Positions 26,356 through 35,800 of a stretch of 64,000 nucleotides of DNA are shown here, piece after piece (the first letter of the stretch is position 1; each line of letters opens with the position of its first letter). The stretch covers positions 663,501-727,500 of the forward strand of contig WLWT01000001.1 of the NCBI GenBank assembly GCA_012103455.1, given 5' to 3'. The notes below the pieces were generated by a model that made no database searches, was not told the DNA's origin, and saw nothing but the letters and a program-made list of their open reading frames with translations. The translations under genes were made by a program, and so were the position numbers. Source of the DNA: Gammaproteobacteria bacterium. GTDB taxonomy: Bacteria > Pseudomonadota > Gammaproteobacteria > HK1.

Positions 26356-26427
26356 GGGCACCGCTAAAAATAGTCATTTTTTCGTGAGTGCAAGGAAGCA
26401 CCGCGCACATAACCGCACTGTATAGAC
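26356..26427 (-). mobile_element. Half MITE, copy 3, joined to an IS4-type end
   Basis: GGGCACCGCTAAAAATAGTC and the following 50 bases match one half of the inverted 140-bp MITE. At about 26426 the match stops and the 16-bp end of the IS4-family element (CATCACTGCTGTCCCA) begins at 26428. The rest of both elements is missing. This looks like insertion of the IS into a MITE followed by deletion. Confidence 0.8.
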
Positions 26428-26646
26428 CATCACTGCTGTCCCAAAAGAAATGGTGACTTGCAAGGTAACAGCTGCATGACTGTGCTTGGCTATTTCCGCA
26501 TGGCTCATAATGGATATTCATTTCTTGACAAAAAAGACTACATTATAACTCGACTACCGATAGATAAATACATTATTTTAAGAGCCACTCGCCTCAGTAA
26601 ACCCGGCCTGCTCAATTCGAAGCGGGTCAGGATGTAGCGCTATTCC

Positions 26647-27726
26647 TCAGGGCGCGCGCCGGCGGCGCCCCCGGGCGGGGCGTCGGCGAGCACCCACAGT
26701 GGATGCACCCATGGTGGATGCACCTACGGCAATGGTGTCGGCGTTCAGCTTGCCTTCAAGCTGGCAGCGGGCACCTTCGGAGATCTCGCCCAATTCGGCC
26801 ACCACCGTAGCCGCATCTGGCCGGCTGGCGCTGCGTATGTGGGTATCCAGTGCCTCGCGCATGGCCCGTACATGATCGAATGTGGTACCGCAGCAACCGC
26901 CGATCACGCGCGCGCCTGCATCGAAGGCGATACAGGCGTAGCGGGCCATGAGTTCAGGTTCGCCTGCGTAGCTGATCACTCCGTCCGCGTACTTTGGGAT
27001 ACCGCAGTTACCCTTGGCCACCAGGATATCACCGTGCCGCGCTGCGGCCGCTAGGTTGAGGATGCCGCAGACGGTTTCGGCTGGCCCCAATCCGCAGTTT
27101 GCACCATAAGCATGGGGTTTGATGGTAAGGCTGTGGGATAAGCGGGCGAAATCGCCGGGTGACAAGCCCATCATCGTGCTGCCGTTGGTGTCGAAGCTCA
27201 ACGTGCACACCACCGGTAGTTGCGTGGCGCTGGCACCGGTGAGAGCGGCTTCCACTTCCTCTTTCGAGGATAGGGTTTCTATCCACAATACATCGGCACC
27301 TCCCGCCTCCAGCGCCAATGCTTGCTCTGTGAAAACGGCGGTGGCGGATTCCGGGGTGAGTGCTCCTAGCGGCGCGAACAGCTCTCCCGTCGGTCCCATG
27401 GACCCCGCCACTACAACCGGCTTTGCCGCTTTGCCGGCAATCCGCCTGGCAATAGCGGCGGCCGCTTCATTGAGTTCGCGGACTTGAGATTCGTGTCCAT
27501 GTAACTTCAGCCGGTGAAAATTGCCACCGAATGAGTTGGTCAAGATGATATCCGAGCCCGCGTCTATAAATCCTTGATGGAGTTTTTCGATGCGCCCCGG
27601 ATGGGCCAGGTTCCACGGTTCAGGTGCATCGCCTGTTTGCAAACCCATGTCGAACAGATTGGTGCCTGTCGCTCCATCTGCGAGTAAAAAAGCTTTTTCG
27701 GTCAGTAACTGGTCAAATCTGGACAT
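26647..27726 (-). CDS. Homocysteine S-methyltransferase family protein (betaine-homocysteine type)
   Basis: A 359-residue TIM-barrel methyltransferase that moves a methyl group from betaine or a related donor to homocysteine, making methionine. Family motifs are LLADGATGTNLFDMGL, ILTNSFGGN, AGSMGPTGELF, YGANCGLGP (first zinc Cys) and VIGGCCGTTFDHV (second and third zinc Cys). The C-terminal 30 residues are Arg-rich and contain a 15-bp tandem duplication (VGAST/MGAST), so the tail is variable. The gene is single, with nothing co-directional close by. Distinguishing betaine, S-methylmethionine or other methyl donors is not possible from sequence. Confidence 0.9.
   Translation of the reverse strand: MSRFDQLLTEKAFLLADGATGTNLFDMGLQTGDAPEPWNLAHPGRIEKLHQGFIDAGSDIILTNSFGGNFHRLKLHGHESQVRELNEAAAAIARRIAGKAAKPVVVAGSMGPTGELFAPLGALTPESATAVFTEQALALEAGGADVLWIETLSSKEEVEAALTGASATQLPVVCTLSFDTNGSTMMGLSPGDFARLSHSLTIKPHAYGANCGLGPAETVCGILNLAAAARHGDILVAKGNCGIPKYADGVISYAGEPELMARYACIAFDAGARVIGGCCGTTFDHVRAMREALDTHIRSASRPDAATVVAELGEISEGARCQLEGKLNADTIAVGASTMGASTVGARRRPARGRRRRAP
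26693..26722. repeat. 15-bp in-frame tandem duplication at the end of the methyltransferase gene
   Basis: CCCACAGTGGATGCA is followed directly by CCCATGGTGGATGCA. On the minus strand the two units encode a repeated GAST-M/V pentapeptide. The frame is preserved. Confidence 0.8.
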
Positions 27727-28112
27727 ATGTCTGCAAAGGGTGCGTCCCTCAGCCGGTCTCGATGAGCACTGTCGCCGCTAAAAGCTAATCGGGTAGTGTT
27801 CCTAGGTCAATCGATATCCGACTTAATCGATAGTTGTAGTGAAATGGCCCCTAGCAGAGGATACGAAGCAGATGATACGGATTCTGCGGATTATGCGAAA
27901 CGGCGCGGCAAACAGCACGGCGAAGCGGCGGCCAAAGCCGAGACCATCCTTTTATCCCGGCTGTCGCGTCCTTGCGATCGATTTCGCCGCTTCGCCCTGC
28001 TGTCTGTGCGGTGGGACTTAGTATTGATATCAGGCCGCTGGGGCGCTGTGTTAATTCGCACATATTCAAGGGTGGAAGCCGCGGGGCTTCGGGGGCTTAT
28101 GAGACCGGGCCG
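27727..28112. other. Gene-free stretch between convergent-facing units
   Basis: A plus-strand open frame at 27796-28116 (106 codons) exists, but it has no recognisable motif, its composition is unlike neighbours, and no good ribosome site precedes it. I regard the stretch as upstream sequence of the methyltransferase gene, possibly with a decayed gene. Confidence 0.35.
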
Positions 28113-28508
28113 CTAGTTCGTTGTTCGTTGAGCAGGAAGGTTGAACCAGAGCCTTGCTGGCGCTGCGTTCAGATAACCGCGGGCGCCAATCAGGTAGAAA
28201 ATGACGGCGCTGAGGCCGAGCACACCGGCCAGGATCGGTAACTTTCCAAGTTCCGACAGCATGCCCATGATGTGCACGCCTAAACAAAGACATACGGCAT
28301 AGAGCGCGCCCCGCGCGAGACGATGCCAGAGGGGGCTGCGCACAAAAGTAGCTACCATCACCACTAGCAATCCGGTTACCGCCACCCAACTGCTTACGAA
28401 AACATAGGTTCGGACCGCTTCGCTGGCGTAGAAAACGGCAAGATTACCACCGAAGATCAGCAATAGGACGAGATTGACGCCCGTTATGATTTTCAGTCCG
28501 CGGGGCAT
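28113..28508 (-). CDS. Small four-helix membrane protein, unknown
   Basis: 131 residues with four clear hydrophobic helices (LVLLLIFGGNLAVFY, VFVSSWVAVTGLLVVMVATF, LYAVCLCLGVHIMGML, AGVLGLSAVIFYLIGA). Start ATG at 28508 (MPRGLKIITGVN). The compact regular pattern supports a real gene. I recognise no family. It is divergent from the fused membrane/FAD oxidoreductase gene. Confidence 0.6.
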   Translation of the reverse strand: MPRGLKIITGVNLVLLLIFGGNLAVFYASEAVRTYVFVSSWVAVTGLLVVMVATFVRSPLWHRLARGALYAVCLCLGVHIMGMLSELGKLPILAGVLGLSAVIFYLIGARGYLNAAPARLWFNLPAQRTTN

Positions 28509-28597
28509 GGGGCAAATGGTCGTCGAGCTTGTAGAAGAAAACCGGGCTACGCGGCATTACCAGCCATATGGGAGCATAGACGATCATCCAAGGGAAT

Positions 28598-28669
28598 GAT
28601 CAGCCCAAAGTAACGATCAGCCCAAAGTAACGATCAGCCCAAATTAAGATCAGCCCGAATTAAGATCAA
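28598..28669. repeat. Tandem repeat of 16-17 bp upstream of the fused oxidoreductase gene
   Basis: Four units in a row: GATCAGCCCAAAGTAAC twice, GATCAGCCCAAATTAA and GATCAGCCCGAATTAA, then a partial GATCAA. There are no spacers, so it is not a CRISPR. It lies 97-168 bases before the ATG at 28766 and could affect expression. Confidence 0.8.
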
Positions 28670-28765
28670 CTAAGGGATCGGGTGTCGATGAAATCGCCGG
28701 TGCTTATCTGCGGTCTCATCTCGAAGTCTCTTGTGTCGCCGGAGGATTGGACAGGTGAAGACAAT

Positions 28766-30919
28766 ATGAACAGAGCTAAAATCGTCCTAGTCCTCGCCGT
28801 AGCCGCTACGATCGCCGTCTTTTTCGGTCTTGGATGGCACCAGCATTTGAGTTTCGAGGCTGTCGCCGCATCGCGAGAGTGGCTCACCACCTTATACGCC
28901 GAACAGCCCGTCACCATTACTCTGGCGTATTTTACGGTGTATGTCGCCATCGCGGCATTGTCCATTCCCGGTGCGGCGGTGATGACGTTGCTAGGCGGTG
29001 CTATTTTCGGGCTCACGGTGGGGACGGTGGTGGTTTCATTCGCCTCTACATTGGGCGCCACCTTGGCTTTCTTATTCGCCCGTTACTTGCTGCGTGACTT
29101 CGTGCAGCACAAGTTTGCCGCTTATTTGGCGCCGGTGAACCGGGGTATGGAGAAAGAGGGCGGGTTTTATCTATTCGCCATGCGTTTGGTCCCCGCTTTA
29201 CCGTTTTTTGCTGTCAACTTGGTGGCCGCTTTAACGCCGCTGCGCTTGTGGACGTACGTTTGGGTGAGTCAACTGGGCATGCTGCCGGCCACCATCGTCT
29301 ATGTGAATGCGGGCCGTGAACTCGGCTCGTTGCAAAATCTGTCCGGCATTGTGTCGCCCGCCTTCGTGATCTCCTTCGTCGCTTTGGGTGTATTGCCCTT
29401 GCTCTCATCACGGGTGTTAGCAGCATTCAGGGCACGGCGGGTTCAAGCGGGTTTCGAAAAACCGGCAACATTCGATCGCAATTTGGTGGTGATAGGGGCC
29501 GGTGCGGCGGGATTGGTGAGCGCGTATATCGGGGCGGCGGTGAAAGCCAAAGTGACATTGATCGAACGGCATAGGATGGGTGGCGATTGCCTCAATACCG
29601 GGTGCGTGCCTTCCAAAGCTTTGCTTCGCTCGGCGCACCTGGTGGCAGACATGAAACGGGCGCAGGAGTTCGGACTCGCACCGGTTGAACCGAAGGTGAA
29701 CTTTGCCGCGGTGATGCAGCGGGTCAAGGCTGTCATCGCGGCGGTGGCGCCGCACGATTCGATCGAGCGCTATTCAGGCCTGGGCGTGGATTGCCGCATC
29801 GGTGAAGCGCGTATCGTGTCGCCCTGGTGCGTGGAAGTGGACGGTGAGCCTATCACCACACGGGCTATAGTCATCGCCGCCGGTGCGCGTCCGTTGGTAC
29901 CGCCCATCCCGGGCTTGGCCACGGTGCATTACCGTACTTCGGACACTGTGTGGGAACTGGAACAGTTGCCGCGGCGGATGGTGGTATTGGGCGGTGGTCC
30001 CATAGGGTGCGAATTGGCTCAGTGTTTCGCCCGCCTGGGCTCCAAGGTAATTATTGTCGAGATGGCGCCGGCACTACTGATCCGCGAGGAGCCGGAGTTG
30101 GCCGCTCAGGTGGCCGCCAGTTTGGAACGCGATGGCGTCGATATTCGGCTGGGCACGCGCGCGGAGTCGGCCGAGGGGCTTGGCGATGGGCGTGGCGGTG
30201 ATGAGGGGGGGCGGTTGCGCTGCTCGAGCGGTGACCAATCGGTGGAACTGGGGTTCGATGTGTTGTTGGTCGCCGTGGGCCGGCAACCTAATATCACCGG
30301 TTACGGGTTGGAAGAACTCGGTATAGGTGCCGGGGCTGGCGCGGTGGTGGAAACGGACGATTATCTCGCCACCTTGCATCCCAACATCTATGCCTGCGGC
30401 GACGTGGCCGGCCCGTATCAATTTACCCATACCGCCGCGCACCAAGCGTGGTACGCGGCGGTGAATGCTCTATTCGGTCAATTCAAGCGCTTTAGGGCAG
30501 ACTACCGGGTGATACCCCGTGTGACCTACACCTATCCAGAACTCGCGTCCGTGGGGATCGGTGAGCGTGAAGCGCGCGAGCAGGGGATCCCGTATGAGGT
30601 CACCCGTTACGGTATTGATGATCTGGACCGCGCTATTGTGGACGGTGAGGCGCGCGGTGACATCAAGATCATCACTAGCGCTGGCAGTGATACCATCCTC
30701 GGCGCTCACATCGTCGCCTCCAATGCGGGCGATCTCATCGCCGAGTTCACCCTGGCCATGCGCCACGGCCTGGGGTTGAAGAAGATCCTAAGCACGATCC
30801 ATGCTTATCCAACCATGATGGAGGCGAACAAATATGTGGCCGGTAATTGGCAGCGTGAGCATGCGCCGCAGAAGTTGTTGTCGTTGGTGGAGCGTTACCA
30901 TGCTTGGCGCCTGCAATAA
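28766..30919 (+). CDS. Fusion of a TVP38/TMEM64 membrane domain with an FAD-dependent disulfide oxidoreductase
   Basis: 717 residues. The N-terminal 210 or so form a TVP38/TMEM64 (DedA-like) domain: GAAVMTLLGGAIFGLTVGTV, VSFASTLGATLAFLFARYLL and MRLVPALPFFAVNL. The C-terminal 470 residues are a pyridine-nucleotide disulfide oxidoreductase: FAD motif GAGAAGL, redox cysteines in GGDCLNTGCVPSKALL, NAD(P) motif GGGPIGCELAQ, YACGDVAGPYQFTH, and the C-terminal dimerisation domain with HAYPTMMEAN. It resembles dihydrolipoamide or mercuric reductases. ATG at 28766 follows AGGTGAAG; upstream in-frame starts would extend past a repeat-rich leader. The fusion places a soluble reductase at the membrane, so it may reduce a membrane-associated or lipid substrate. 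Such fusions are known, but their role is not settled. Confidence 0.92.
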   Translation: MNRAKIVLVLAVAATIAVFFGLGWHQHLSFEAVAASREWLTTLYAEQPVTITLAYFTVYVAIAALSIPGAAVMTLLGGAIFGLTVGTVVVSFASTLGATLAFLFARYLLRDFVQHKFAAYLAPVNRGMEKEGGFYLFAMRLVPALPFFAVNLVAALTPLRLWTYVWVSQLGMLPATIVYVNAGRELGSLQNLSGIVSPAFVISFVALGVLPLLSSRVLAAFRARRVQAGFEKPATFDRNLVVIGAGAAGLVSAYIGAAVKAKVTLIERHRMGGDCLNTGCVPSKALLRSAHLVADMKRAQEFGLAPVEPKVNFAAVMQRVKAVIAAVAPHDSIERYSGLGVDCRIGEARIVSPWCVEVDGEPITTRAIVIAAGARPLVPPIPGLATVHYRTSDTVWELEQLPRRMVVLGGGPIGCELAQCFARLGSKVIIVEMAPALLIREEPELAAQVAASLERDGVDIRLGTRAESAEGLGDGRGGDEGGRLRCSSGDQSVELGFDVLLVAVGRQPNITGYGLEELGIGAGAGAVVETDDYLATLHPNIYACGDVAGPYQFTHTAAHQAWYAAVNALFGQFKRFRADYRVIPRVTYTYPELASVGIGEREAREQGIPYEVTRYGIDDLDRAIVDGEARGDIKIITSAGSDTILGAHIVASNAGDLIAEFTLAMRHGLGLKKILSTIHAYPTMMEANKYVAGNWQREHAPQKLLSLVERYHAWRLQ

Positions 30920-31050
30920 TCGGCGGTAGGACCGTTCTTACTGGATGCGAAGAAACCGCTATTATTGCTGCCCATGTCATCGGCATCCGAGCCCAAGGGC
31001 CGCTATGTGCTGGAACCAGGTGACAGCTTGGTGCTGTTGGAAGCGGGACC

Positions 31051-31683
31051 TTAGTCCCTCCAACCCACACCAAGATTGGAGCGAAAGCGGCTGCGGCAGG
31101 TGTTGGCATCCAAGTTGCGGGCGTATTTCGGTGGATCGGTGGGTTTGACCCGCAGCAATACGAAACTGACGCCGTTGGCTTCGCGCAGCGCGCGGGCGCC
31201 ATCGTCCAATTGCTCCGCTGATTGCACCGTGCGGGTGTTGACGATACCGGCGCCACCGGCGATAGCCTCCAAGTCCACCCCTGAACTGGTGTGCGAGCGC
31301 TGGTAGCCGGTTTCTCCGTAGTGGCCGTTGTCCACGCATAGAATCGCCAGATTCGGTGGATTGACCACCGCTACGGTGGCCAATGATCCCACGTTCATTA
31401 GCAATTCGCCGTCGCCAGTAACCACTAGAACACGCTTGTCCGGTTGCGCCAGCGCCAGCCCGAGTCCTACGCACACGGCAGCGCCCATAACACCTGCCAT
31501 GGTGAAAGTGTAGTGGGCATCATCGGTGAGTGCGGCTATGTCTTTGGCGGTGCCGGCTAGGCCGGTGACGATGAGCCATTCCCGGTGATCGCCCACCAGT
31601 GCCGGGACGGCCTCTATGCGGTCCAATACATAAGCCGGACGCAGAGCTTGGCCGCGGGTATCTTTGTTCCGAGATGAATTCAT
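31051..31683 (-). CDS. TPP-dependent decarboxylase, catalytic (beta-like) subunit
   Basis: About 210 residues of the thiamine-diphosphate domain of sulfopyruvate or phosphonopyruvate decarboxylases. The TPP motif is GDGELLMNVGSLATVAVVNP (GDG-x-N pattern), with GVMGAAVCVGLGLALAQ before and CVDNGHYGETGYQRSH after. ATG at 31683 with AAGGGCGAC upstream was chosen over 31710. The partner PYR-domain subunit is the gene upstream at 31725-32237. Sulfopyruvate decarboxylase makes sulfoacetaldehyde (coenzyme M and sulfonate metabolism); phosphonopyruvate decarboxylase makes phosphonoacetaldehyde. Which one this is cannot be decided from sequence. Confidence 0.85.
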   Translation of the reverse strand: MNSSRNKDTRGQALRPAYVLDRIEAVPALVGDHREWLIVTGLAGTAKDIAALTDDAHYTFTMAGVMGAAVCVGLGLALAQPDKRVLVVTGDGELLMNVGSLATVAVVNPPNLAILCVDNGHYGETGYQRSHTSSGVDLEAIAGGAGIVNTRTVQSAEQLDDGARALREANGVSFVLLRVKPTDPPKYARNLDANTCRSRFRSNLGVGWRD

Positions 31684-31724
31684 GGTGTCGCCCTTAGGAT
31701 CTATTCGCATAGGATCTATTCACA

Positions 31725-32237
31725 CTAAAAAGCTTTCGCGCCCAGCAGTTTTTGGGTGAGTAGAACGGCGGTGGATCGTCCGCTGCGAAAGTTCATGGTG
31801 AGTGCGGCGTTGACGGTTGGCGCCACCTCCGCGGGTTGCTCCACACGCAAGCATTTGACGCCCATGGCCGCGAGTACCGGCTCCACCGCTTCACCCATGG
31901 GTAGCTGCCAGGGATTGCCTTCGCCGAAATCGCCGCGCATGCTGATGATCATGAAGATGGGGAAATGGCCCGACTTCACCAAAGACAAAAAGTTGATGCA
32001 ATTGCCGGCGCCGCTGCTCTGCATGAGCAACACGCCGCGTTTCCCGCCCAAGTGCGCACCGGCGAGTATGCCCACGCCTTCTTCCTCGGTGGTGAGGGCG
32101 ATGGATAGGGCATCGGGATCGGCAATGCAGCGATCGATGAGTACCCGGTGTCCGGCGTCCGGCACGTAGGTGAAAATATCGACGTTTTGGCTGCGGAGCT
32201 GATCGTATAAAGCATCTTGCCACGCCGGTTCGGTCAT
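31725..32237 (-). CDS. TPP-dependent decarboxylase, PYR-domain (alpha-like) subunit
   Basis: A 170-residue protein with the pyrimidine-binding domain of ComD-like subunits: IFTYVPDAGHRVLIDRCI, ALTTEEEGVGILAGAHLGGK (the catalytic Glu that activates TPP lies in TTEEEG), VLLMQSSGAGNCINFLSL and MRGDFGEGNPWQLPMG. It is followed by the catalytic TPP-binding subunit, so the two together form one active enzyme. It lies 18 bases after the plsC stop, at the end of the glyQS-gmhB-plsC run. An ATP-free decarboxylase in such a housekeeping run is unusual. Confidence 0.85.
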   Translation of the reverse strand: MTEPAWQDALYDQLRSQNVDIFTYVPDAGHRVLIDRCIADPDALSIALTTEEEGVGILAGAHLGGKRGVLLMQSSGAGNCINFLSLVKSGHFPIFMIISMRGDFGEGNPWQLPMGEAVEPVLAAMGVKCLRVEQPAEVAPTVNAALTMNFRSGRSTAVLLTQKLLGAKAF

Positions 32238-32255
32238 GGATTTATCTCCGGGGGG

Positions 32256-33005
32256 TTAAGGTGGTGGCGCAAGAGCGGTGCCTCTGATGCGGGCCACTTC
32301 GGTTTCTATCCATTGCTCGGCCCGCTCATTGATCTGCGCGGCCGACAACCCCTGTGGATCGATGGGCGGTCCGATGGAGAGTTCGACGGTGCCGGGGGTT
32401 TTGATGAATGTGCGCCGCGGCCAGAAATCTCCCGCATTATGCGCCACCGGCACCACCGGTGCGCCTGTATGTACCGCTAGCTTGGCGCCCCCCGTTTTGT
32501 ACCGCCTGCGGGTACCGGCTGGTGTGCGTGTACCTTCGGGAAAGATTACCACCCAGCAGCCTCTTTTGAGCCGCTCCTCGCCTTGGCTTAGGACTTGTTC
32601 TACGGCGTTTCGCCCGGCGCTGCGATCAATGGCGATCGGATCCAACATGGCTAAACCCCAGCCGAAAAAGGGTACCCACAGCAGCTCTTTTTTGAGCACC
32701 CAAACTTGGGGTTTGAAATAGAGATTGAGGGCGAGCGTCTCCCACGTGGACTGATGTTTGCAGAGCACGATACACGGGGTTTTTGGAATATTGTGCAAAC
32801 CCCTAACCCGGCAGCGCACATTGCAGGTTACTTCGAGCCACCAGAGATTGAAATGACACCACTTGATAATAAAAGCGTAGCGCATCCTGTAGGGCGCTAT
32901 GAACATCATCACCGCCAGCGGCGCGAATATCAAAGTCGCTATGACGAGGCCTAGCGAAAATACCGTTGAGCGAAGCGCGCCCGATACGGCCGCAGCGCCG
33001 CTCAT
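32256..33005 (-). CDS. plsC: 1-acyl-sn-glycerol-3-phosphate acyltransferase
   Basis: A 249-residue membrane-associated acyltransferase that adds the second acyl chain in phosphatidic acid synthesis. An N-terminal hydrophobic region (FSLGLVIATLIFAPLAVMMF) precedes the acyltransferase core. The catalytic motif appears as KHQSTWET (the variant H-x4-E/D of proteobacterial enzymes), and the substrate motif as FPEGTRTPAG. PlsC is normally a single-domain enzyme of about 240-260 residues, as here. It starts three bases after the gmhB stop. Confidence 0.92.
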   Translation of the reverse strand: MSGAAAVSGALRSTVFSLGLVIATLIFAPLAVMMFIAPYRMRYAFIIKWCHFNLWWLEVTCNVRCRVRGLHNIPKTPCIVLCKHQSTWETLALNLYFKPQVWVLKKELLWVPFFGWGLAMLDPIAIDRSAGRNAVEQVLSQGEERLKRGCWVVIFPEGTRTPAGTRRRYKTGGAKLAVHTGAPVVPVAHNAGDFWPRRTFIKTPGTVELSIGPPIDPQGLSAAQINERAEQWIETEVARIRGTALAPPP

Positions 33006-33008
33006 AAG

Positions 33009-33542
33009 TTAACGCTCGCCCAAGTAGTGGGCGGTGAAGTGGGCCAAGTCGTCATAGACTTCCACCGCCGCTGCCAATGCCGCTTGCGTCGCCGCGCCGT
33101 TGCCCGTGCGCACTAAAACGGGGCGGGCGCCAACCGCTAATGCCGCATCCAGATCCCGTTGACTGTCACCCACTACCGGGACGCCCGCTAGCGGTACGCG
33201 CGCGCGCTCGGCGATCTGCAAAAGTAATCCGGGTTTGGGCTTGCGGTATTCACAACCGTCATCGGGATGGCAAGGGCAAAAAAATACACCTTCTATGACA
33301 CCGCCGTGGGTGGCGACCTCGCTCACCATGGTTTCATGGATGTGGTTTAAGGTTTCAATGCTGATGAGGCCATGGCCGACGCCGCTTTGGTTGGTTGCTA
33401 CCACCACCCGGTGCCCGGCGTGAGTCAATCGAGCGATGGCTTCCAGACTTCCGGTTAGGGGCTGCCAATCGGCGGCGGAGCGGATATGGTCCGGACTATC
33501 CGCGTTGATGACGCCATCGCGGTCCAAGATGATGAGAGACAT
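33009..33542 (-). CDS. gmhB: D-glycero-beta-D-manno-heptose 1,7-bisphosphate 7-phosphatase
   Basis: A 177-residue HAD-family phosphatase. The nucleophile motif is ILDRDGVIN (Asp nucleophile and acid/base Asp), with VVATNQSGVGHG as motif II, and the structural zinc site CPCHPDDGCEYRKPKPG typical of GmhB. It removes the 7-phosphate in ADP-heptose synthesis for lipopolysaccharide core. It lies between glyS and plsC, the common arrangement in gammaproteobacteria, and supports a Gram-negative outer membrane. Confidence 0.95.
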   Translation of the reverse strand: MSLIILDRDGVINADSPDHIRSAADWQPLTGSLEAIARLTHAGHRVVVATNQSGVGHGLISIETLNHIHETMVSEVATHGGVIEGVFFCPCHPDDGCEYRKPKPGLLLQIAERARVPLAGVPVVGDSQRDLDAALAVGARPVLVRTGNGAATQAALAAAVEVYDDLAHFTAHYLGER

Positions 33543-33592
33543 GAGCGTATAGAAGGCTGCTGGTGGTGGATGATCGGTGAGTCTTGCGGGCG

Positions 33593-35800
33593 TTATTCCT
33601 GTAGGTAGGAGATATCTGCGGTGCGCAAGAACAATGTCCGTATTCCGTTCAGTAGTGCGAGACGGTTGATGCGCAGGGCCGTATCATCGTCCATCACCCG
33701 TACCGTGTCGAAGAAGGTATCGATGGGGCCGCGCAATTGAGCGAGCAGGGTCATCGCCTCACTGTAGTCCTTGGCCTCCAGCAAGGCATTCGCTTGCGGC
33801 GCTAGGGTGCTCACAGCGGCTGCCAATTGTCGCTCCGCAGGTTCTTTCAATAGCCCGTTGTCCAAGAGCTCTTGGTCGGGTAGTCCTTGGTCGCGGCCTT
33901 GCGGTAAGTCATCTTGCGCTTGCCGGAGAATATTCCGGATACGCTTGTTGGCCGCAGCTAAGCTCGCTGCTGCGGGCAGACCGCGAAATTGGGCTACGGC
34001 CGCCACGCGGCGGGCGAAATCATAGAGGTGGGAGGGGCGGCGCGCCAGTACGGCGGCGTATACATCGGCCCCGATGCTGCGCTCGGTGAAGTAGGCCTGT
34101 AGCCTGTCGAGCATGAATTCGAACACCTGGTCGGCCAAAGCGGCCGGAGCTAAAGTATCTGCGCCTAGCTTGGCGGTGTGTTCTTTCGCCGCCGCCAGCA
34201 GGAGCGCATGGAGGTCCAGATCCAAGGCGTTTTCTATGATGATGCGCGCAACGCCTAGCGCGCCGCGGCGTAGAGCAAACGGATCTTTATCGCCACTAGG
34301 GCCTTGGCCAATGGCGAATATACCGGTGAGTGTGTCCAGGCGATCACTGATGGCGATGGCCATTCCGGGTATGGTTTGCGGCAGATCATCGCCGGCAAAG
34401 CGCGGTAGATAGACTTCTGCCAGCGCTGCACTCACCTGCGCCGGTTCGCCGCTGGCGGCGGCGTATTGGCCGCCCATATAACCTTGCAACTCGGGAAATT
34501 CTCCCACCATTGCCGTCACTAGGTCGCATTTACACAGGCTGGCTGCGCGTTTCGCTGTTTCAATGGCGGCGCTGTCGGCGCCCAAGGCCTGCATCACCGT
34601 TTCGCACAGCGTTACGATGCGGCGGGTTTTGTCTCCAAGCGAGCCTAATCTACCCTGAAAAACCACCTGCTCCAGGGCTGTCACACGGTCGCCTAGCGGC
34701 GTTTTTTGGTCCGTCTCGAAGAAGAATTGTGCGTCCGCCAACCGCGGGTAAACCACCCGCTCATTACCTTTTCGCACGGCATCCGGATTACGGCTTTGCA
34801 GGTTGGCGACAGTGATGAAATAGGGCAGCAGCGCCCCCTCCTCATCCACCATATGAAAGTACTTTTGGTTGCTTTTCATGGTCGCGATAAGGGCTTCGCC
34901 CGGTACCTGCAAGAATGCCGGATCAAAGCTGCCGGAGATGGCTACCGGCCATTCTGTGAGTGCGGTCACCTCGTCGAGCAGAGCTGGATCTATAACCACT
35001 TGGCCGCCCAAGGCAGCGGCGGCGGCGCGTACCTGCTCGTCGATCCGCGCCCTGCGGGTGGCGAAATCCACCAGCACGAATCCGCGGCTCGCAAGCGCGG
35101 TTTCGTACTCCGCCGCACTGCTGATGGTCAAGGGCTGCGGGCAATGATAACGGTGCCCGCGGGTAGTGGTGCCGCTTGCTACCCCAAGCACCTTGCAAGC
35201 TATGGCGCGTCTACCGAACAGGACGAGCACCCAGCGCACGGGGCGTACAAACTGCGCATCGGATGAGCCCCACCGCATGCGTTTGGGGATGGGCAAGCTA
35301 TTCAGCGCGGACTGCATAATCGCGGGCACCAACTCTTCCGTGGGGGTGGCCGGCTCTGTGTGCCTGAACACCAACCATTCACCTTGAGCCGTGACCAGCC
35401 GTTCAAGCGCTTCGACCTCGGTGCCGCAGGAGCGGGCAAAACCGAGGGCGGCTTTGGTGGGTTGCCCATCCGCATCGAAGGCCGCTCTGAGGGCCGGGCC
35501 GCGCCGTTCGTTGAGCCGTTCGGGTTGTGCTGCGGACAACTTTTCGACCAGTACGGCCAGACGCCTGGGGCTCGCCAGCGCCCGCACTGCACCGTGGCTT
35601 AGTGCGGCTTTGGCTAGCCCGGCTTCCATGCCCGCCGCGAAGGCCTTGCTCAGTGGACGCAGCGCCTTGGGTGGCAGCTCTTCGGTCCCTATTTCGACCA
35701 ACAGATCGTTGACTAAGGAAGTTTTGGTCGAGGAAGTTGAGGCCGAAGCAGTTGAGGCCAATGGAGCTAGGCTGCCCGGCAGTTCGTGACTATCGCTCAT
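33593..35800 (-). CDS. glyS: Glycyl-tRNA synthetase beta subunit
   Basis: A 735-residue protein; its N-terminal domain begins [20 protein letters not shown] after a Ser/Thr-rich leader of about 30 residues ([15 protein letters not shown]) that is unusual for the family. Family segments include [60 protein letters not shown] and the C-terminal anticodon-binding-like helices ([20 protein letters not shown]). It overlaps glyQ by four bases (ATGA) and forms the alpha2beta2 enzyme charging tRNA-Gly. The low-complexity leader and the [18 protein letters not shown] stretch suggest local repeat expansion. Confidence 0.96.
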   Translation of the reverse strand: MSDSHELPGSLAPLASTASASTSSTKTSLVNDLLVEIGTEELPPKALRPLSKAFAAGMEAGLAKAALSHGAVRALASPRRLAVLVEKLSAAQPERLNERRGPALRAAFDADGQPTKAALGFARSCGTEVEALERLVTAQGEWLVFRHTEPATPTEELVPAIMQSALNSLPIPKRMRWGSSDAQFVRPVRWVLVLFGRRAIACKVLGVASGTTTRGHRYHCPQPLTISSAAEYETALASRGFVLVDFATRRARIDEQVRAAAAALGGQVVIDPALLDEVTALTEWPVAISGSFDPAFLQVPGEALIATMKSNQKYFHMVDEEGALLPYFITVANLQSRNPDAVRKGNERVVYPRLADAQFFFETDQKTPLGDRVTALEQVVFQGRLGSLGDKTRRIVTLCETVMQALGADSAAIETAKRAASLCKCDLVTAMVGEFPELQGYMGGQYAAASGEPAQVSAALAEVYLPRFAGDDLPQTIPGMAIAISDRLDTLTGIFAIGQGPSGDKDPFALRRGALGVARIIIENALDLDLHALLLAAAKEHTAKLGADTLAPAALADQVFEFMLDRLQAYFTERSIGADVYAAVLARRPSHLYDFARRVAAVAQFRGLPAAASLAAANKRIRNILRQAQDDLPQGRDQGLPDQELLDNGLLKEPAERQLAAAVSTLAPQANALLEAKDYSEAMTLLAQLRGPIDTFFDTVRVMDDDTALRINRLALLNGIRTLFLRTADISYLQE

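Noticed and set aside
27796..28116. 106-codon plus-strand open frame
   Set aside because: Start codon is TTG without ribosome site, composition is not protein-like, and the translation shows no recognisable features.
28598..28669. Possible CRISPR-like repeat array
   Set aside because: The units are directly adjacent with no spacers and decay along the array; this is a simple tandem repeat.
30920..31054. In-frame extension after the stop of the fused oxidoreductase gene
   Set aside because: The frame continues for about 44 codons without a start of its own and overlaps the end of the convergent gene. It may be a remnant, but there is no motif and no ribosome site, so I did not call it a gene.
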